From CAITSH01 sp964385505 (GTDB taxonomy: Bacteria > Pseudomonadota > Gammaproteobacteria > Burkholderiales > SG8-39): a DNA stretch of 32,834 bases. Each line of letters opens with the position of its first letter. Position 1 is the first letter of the stretch. Both the position numbers and the translations under genes were made by a program. The notes below the pieces were generated by a model. That model was not told the DNA's origin and did not search any database. It saw only the letters and a list, made by a program, of their open reading frames with translations. The stretch lies in assembly GCA_964385505.1 (NCBI GenBank), contig CAYLPI010000025.1, forward strand, positions 1-32,834. The letters run 5' to 3'. Shown here one piece after another: positions 32,301 through 32,834 of this stretch.

Positions 32301-32834
32301 ATCGACGCGTAGCCGCGCAGGGCCGCGGCCAGAACACCGGGCTGCGCGTCGTTTTCAGTTGCACCGCCGTCGGCGGCTGCGCGCTGCACCTCAGCCGACG
32401 GATTCCACTCCAGCAGCCGCCGCTTTGTGAACACGACGCGCGCCCACGTACGCAGGATCGCATCGAGGCTGTAGCAGGCTTCATGCGGCAGCAAGGCGAG
32501 GGACAGCAGAGCCTGCGCGAAGCGCTGGCCGGCGAAACGCAGCGAGGCGTAAAAATGCGGCGCGGCGGGCACATCCGCGGGCTTGCGCACCAGATCAAGC
32601 ATGGACGCGAGCAGGGGTACCAGCAACAGCATGCCGATGACGGCCAGGGTCCACAGGGAAAATGCCGGCACCACGGTCCAGCCGATCACGAACAACAGCA
32701 GGACTGCCGCTGGAACGAGGCTGCGCCGCAGGTTGTCGAAGAGCTTCCATTGCGACAGCTTGGACAGCGGGTTGGCGCGTTTGGACGGGCGCGACGAGCC
32801 CCGGCCTTGTTGTATCGGCGGTATTGGCGCAGCC
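26315..32834 (-). CDS. ndvB: Cyclic beta-1,2-glucan synthase (NdvB-like), 5' end outside window
   Basis: The frame is open from TGA 26315 to the right edge, about 2172 codons. NdvB/Cgs proteins run to about 2800 residues, so the N-terminal GT84 glycosyltransferase is likely beyond the window; a TTG at 32695 is not the true start. What is seen, in order: a linker 'RANPLSKLSQWKLFDNLRRSL'; membrane helices near 32735-32590 and 32310-32160; a glucoamylase-like domain ('DSGNLSGHL' near 31785, 'YEAVDYTPTRLPRG' near 30520, 'FMAHHQGM' near 30465); two GH94-type carbohydrate-binding domains (from about 30220 and 28770); and a C-terminal GH94 phosphorylase-like domain with catalytic acid motif 'GSGDWNDGM' (about 27310). 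NdvB makes cyclic periplasmic glucans for osmoadaptation and host interaction, with the GH94 part controlling ring size. It overlaps transaldolase by 4 bp. Confidence 0.93.
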   Translation of the reverse strand, partial: AAPIPPIQQGRGSSRPSKRANPLSKLSQWKLFDNLRRSLVPAAVLLLFVIGWTVVPAFSLWTLAVIGMLLLVPLLASMLDLVRKPADVPAAPHFYASLRFAGQRFAQALLSLALLPHEACYSLDAILRTWARVVFTKRRLLEWNPSAEVQRAAADGGATENDAQPGVLAAALRGYASMWVAPAIAAAIAVLLLGIRPDALDVAAPLLGLWLCAPAIAWWISRPLPRQSVVLDAEQSLFLQKLARKNWAFFERFVTAEEHWLPPDNFQEHPVEVVAHRSSPTNFGLALLANLSACDFGYISAGRLITRSADTLASMQKLERFQGHFYNWYDTRSLAPLPPRYISSVDSGNLSGHLLTLRPGLLGLAGLPILGPRTFDGLNDTIGILIDEATHAAPPELMQMRRDIESAYDAPPATSAAAWQCLERLAASAATIVTAIANQGGGRQTAQATSATAAPSGDNTAWWAAALRDQCRDALDELEFLAPWVTLPPAPGALNDALLELPGFGAIPTLHELSGLESAVSLRLGEDADQLTGSDGAGAWLAQFRPLLALGSGRARDRLALIADLARQSGELAAVDYGLLYDKARHLISVGYNVDQHRRDTGHYDLLASEARLASFVAIATGEIPQENWFTLGRLLTSEGGDPILLSWSGSMFEYLMPMLVMPTYENTLLDQTCYAAVKRQIAYGQQLGVPWGMSESGYNTVDAALNYQYRAFGVPGLGLKRGLAEDLVVAPYASALALMVMPRAACQNLQRLSAEGLQGRYGMYEAVDYTPTRLPRGQASVVVRSFMAHHQGMSLLSLAYLLLDRPMQKRFESDPQFQATALLLQERVPGAAALHFHTPEPSGMRAVSATAELPMRVLRSADTPIPEVQLLSNGRYHVMVSNAGGGYSRWKDFAVTRWREDATRDNWGAFCYLRDVASGSFWSTAHQPTLKRAETYEAIFPEGRAEFRRRDEDFDTHTEIVVSPEDDIELRRVSITNRARTRRTIEVTSYAEVVLASPAADALHPAFSNLFVQTELVPERQAILGTRRPRSVGEPMPWLFHLMAVHGAQTGEVSYETDRMRFIGRTRSVESPLAMEQPGALSGSHGSVLDPIVAIRHCITLDPEQTATIDIVTGIGDTRVAALELAGKYRDRHLADRVLDLAWTHSSVNLRQINASESDAQLYGRLAGSVIYANPLLRADAGVLARNRRGQSGLWGYAISGDLPIVLLQIGDAANIDLVRQLVQAHAYWRLKGLAVDLVIWNEDHAGYRQLLQEQIMGLIAAGVEAHLTDRPGGIFVRTAEQISAEDRILFQTVARVIISDTRGALTEQITRRRANEKREPPLVHQAHSSPSSARSRRTAATEVPAERQSELLFFNGLGGFSKDGREYHITTSRQGATPAPWANVIANANFGTVISESGSAYTWSENAHEFRFTPWSDDPVSDAGGEAIYIRDEESGHFWSPTPLPCGGNAPYLTRHGFGYSIFEHDEDGISSELCIYVDTKASLKFSVLKIRNRSGQTRRLSVTAYVEWVLGDLRPRSAMHVVTEIDPSSGAICARNPYSTEFSDRIAFFDADGAMRAPQVTVSGDRGEFIGRNGTLRKPAAMSRARLSGKVGAGLDPCAAIQVPFTLVDGEEREIIFRLGSGGRRGADNVGELLQRLHGTQGARQALETACNYWKDTLGAVQVETPDPALNVLANGWLLYQTLACRIWAKSGFYQSGGAFGFRDQLQDSMAVVHAEPGLVRAHLLLCAGRQFPEGDVQHWWHPPAGRGVRTQCSDDYLWLPQAVCRYVQTTGDTGVLNESIHFIEGRPVNPEDDSYYDLPGWSESSATLYQHCVCAILHGLRFGAHGLPLMGSGDWNDGMNLVGMQGRGESVWLGFFLYDTLLRFGTLARAHGDAAFSGRCYAEADQLRRNIEQHGWDGEWYRRAYFDDGTPLGSARSPECQIDSIAQSWSVLSGAGEVARARTAMESLDRRLVRRDAALIQLLDPPFDTSVLNPGYIKGYVPGVRENGGQYTHGAIWAAMAFAELGDSRRAWELFDMINPVNHAASADAVATYKVEPYVIAADVYAVPPHTGRGGWTWYTGSAGWMYRLILESLLGLRIESGRLHFLPCLPPDWKGFKLTYRHRQTSYAIAVLQPDGPGSNTRISLDGVAQNDATLLLVDDHQQHAVEVTICHPPDISKAGHPWTGHA

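Noticed and set aside
32695..32695. TTG at 32695 as the start of the glucan synthase
   Set aside because: The frame continues unbroken to the window edge with NdvB-like sequence, so the real start lies outside.

Overview
The window is high-GC DNA with dense, short-spaced genes. Its gene content (Bug-type periplasmic receptor, YbiT, HflX, NdvB-like glucan synthase, phosphoketolase, PuuE-like hydrolases) fits a betaproteobacterium, probably Burkholderiales. That assignment is inferred from gene families, not from a marker gene. No rRNA, tRNA, CRISPR array, transposase or phage gene was seen.

Positions 1-4170 hold ordinary or poorly known genes. There is an NTF2-like protein next to a DUF6933-like protein, a 31-codon glutathione S-transferase relic, the ABC-F ATPase YbiT, a PGDYG-family protein, a small lysine-rich protein, and an unassigned short frame that looks coding.

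Positions 4175-15818 are the most interesting part: twelve genes, all on the minus strand. In transcription order they are: an alpha/beta hydrolase, an isochorismatase-like cysteine hydrolase, a PuuE-type (allantoinase-like) deacetylase-fold protein, a five-gene branched-chain-amino-acid-type ABC transporter (LivH, LivM, Tat-exported receptor, LivG, LivF), a Bug receptor, a second PuuE-type protein, an AtzG-like small subunit and an amidase-signature enzyme. This looks like a complete uptake and stepwise C-N hydrolysis pathway for an amide-, imide- or ureide-type compound. The substrate cannot be read from the sequence. A sigma70-like promoter with a 15-bp palindrome at its start site lies upstream of the first gene. 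A cupin-containing XRE regulator encoded nearby is a candidate controller. Five spacers within the cluster carry inverted repeats from three families.

Positions 15819-21733 hold a four-helix membrane protein, the XRE-cupin regulator, a SulP/STAS relic, the GTPase HflX with an insertion, and a metallo-beta-lactamase/pseudo-receiver/GAF fusion.

Positions 21734-32834 form a carbon-metabolism block. Acetate kinase and phosphoketolase are translationally coupled on the plus strand. They converge, with a 4-bp overlap, on transaldolase and a huge NdvB-type cyclic beta-1,2-glucan synthase on the minus strand, which are also coupled by an ATGA overlap. The glucan synthase runs off the right edge, so its glycosyltransferase half is not visible.
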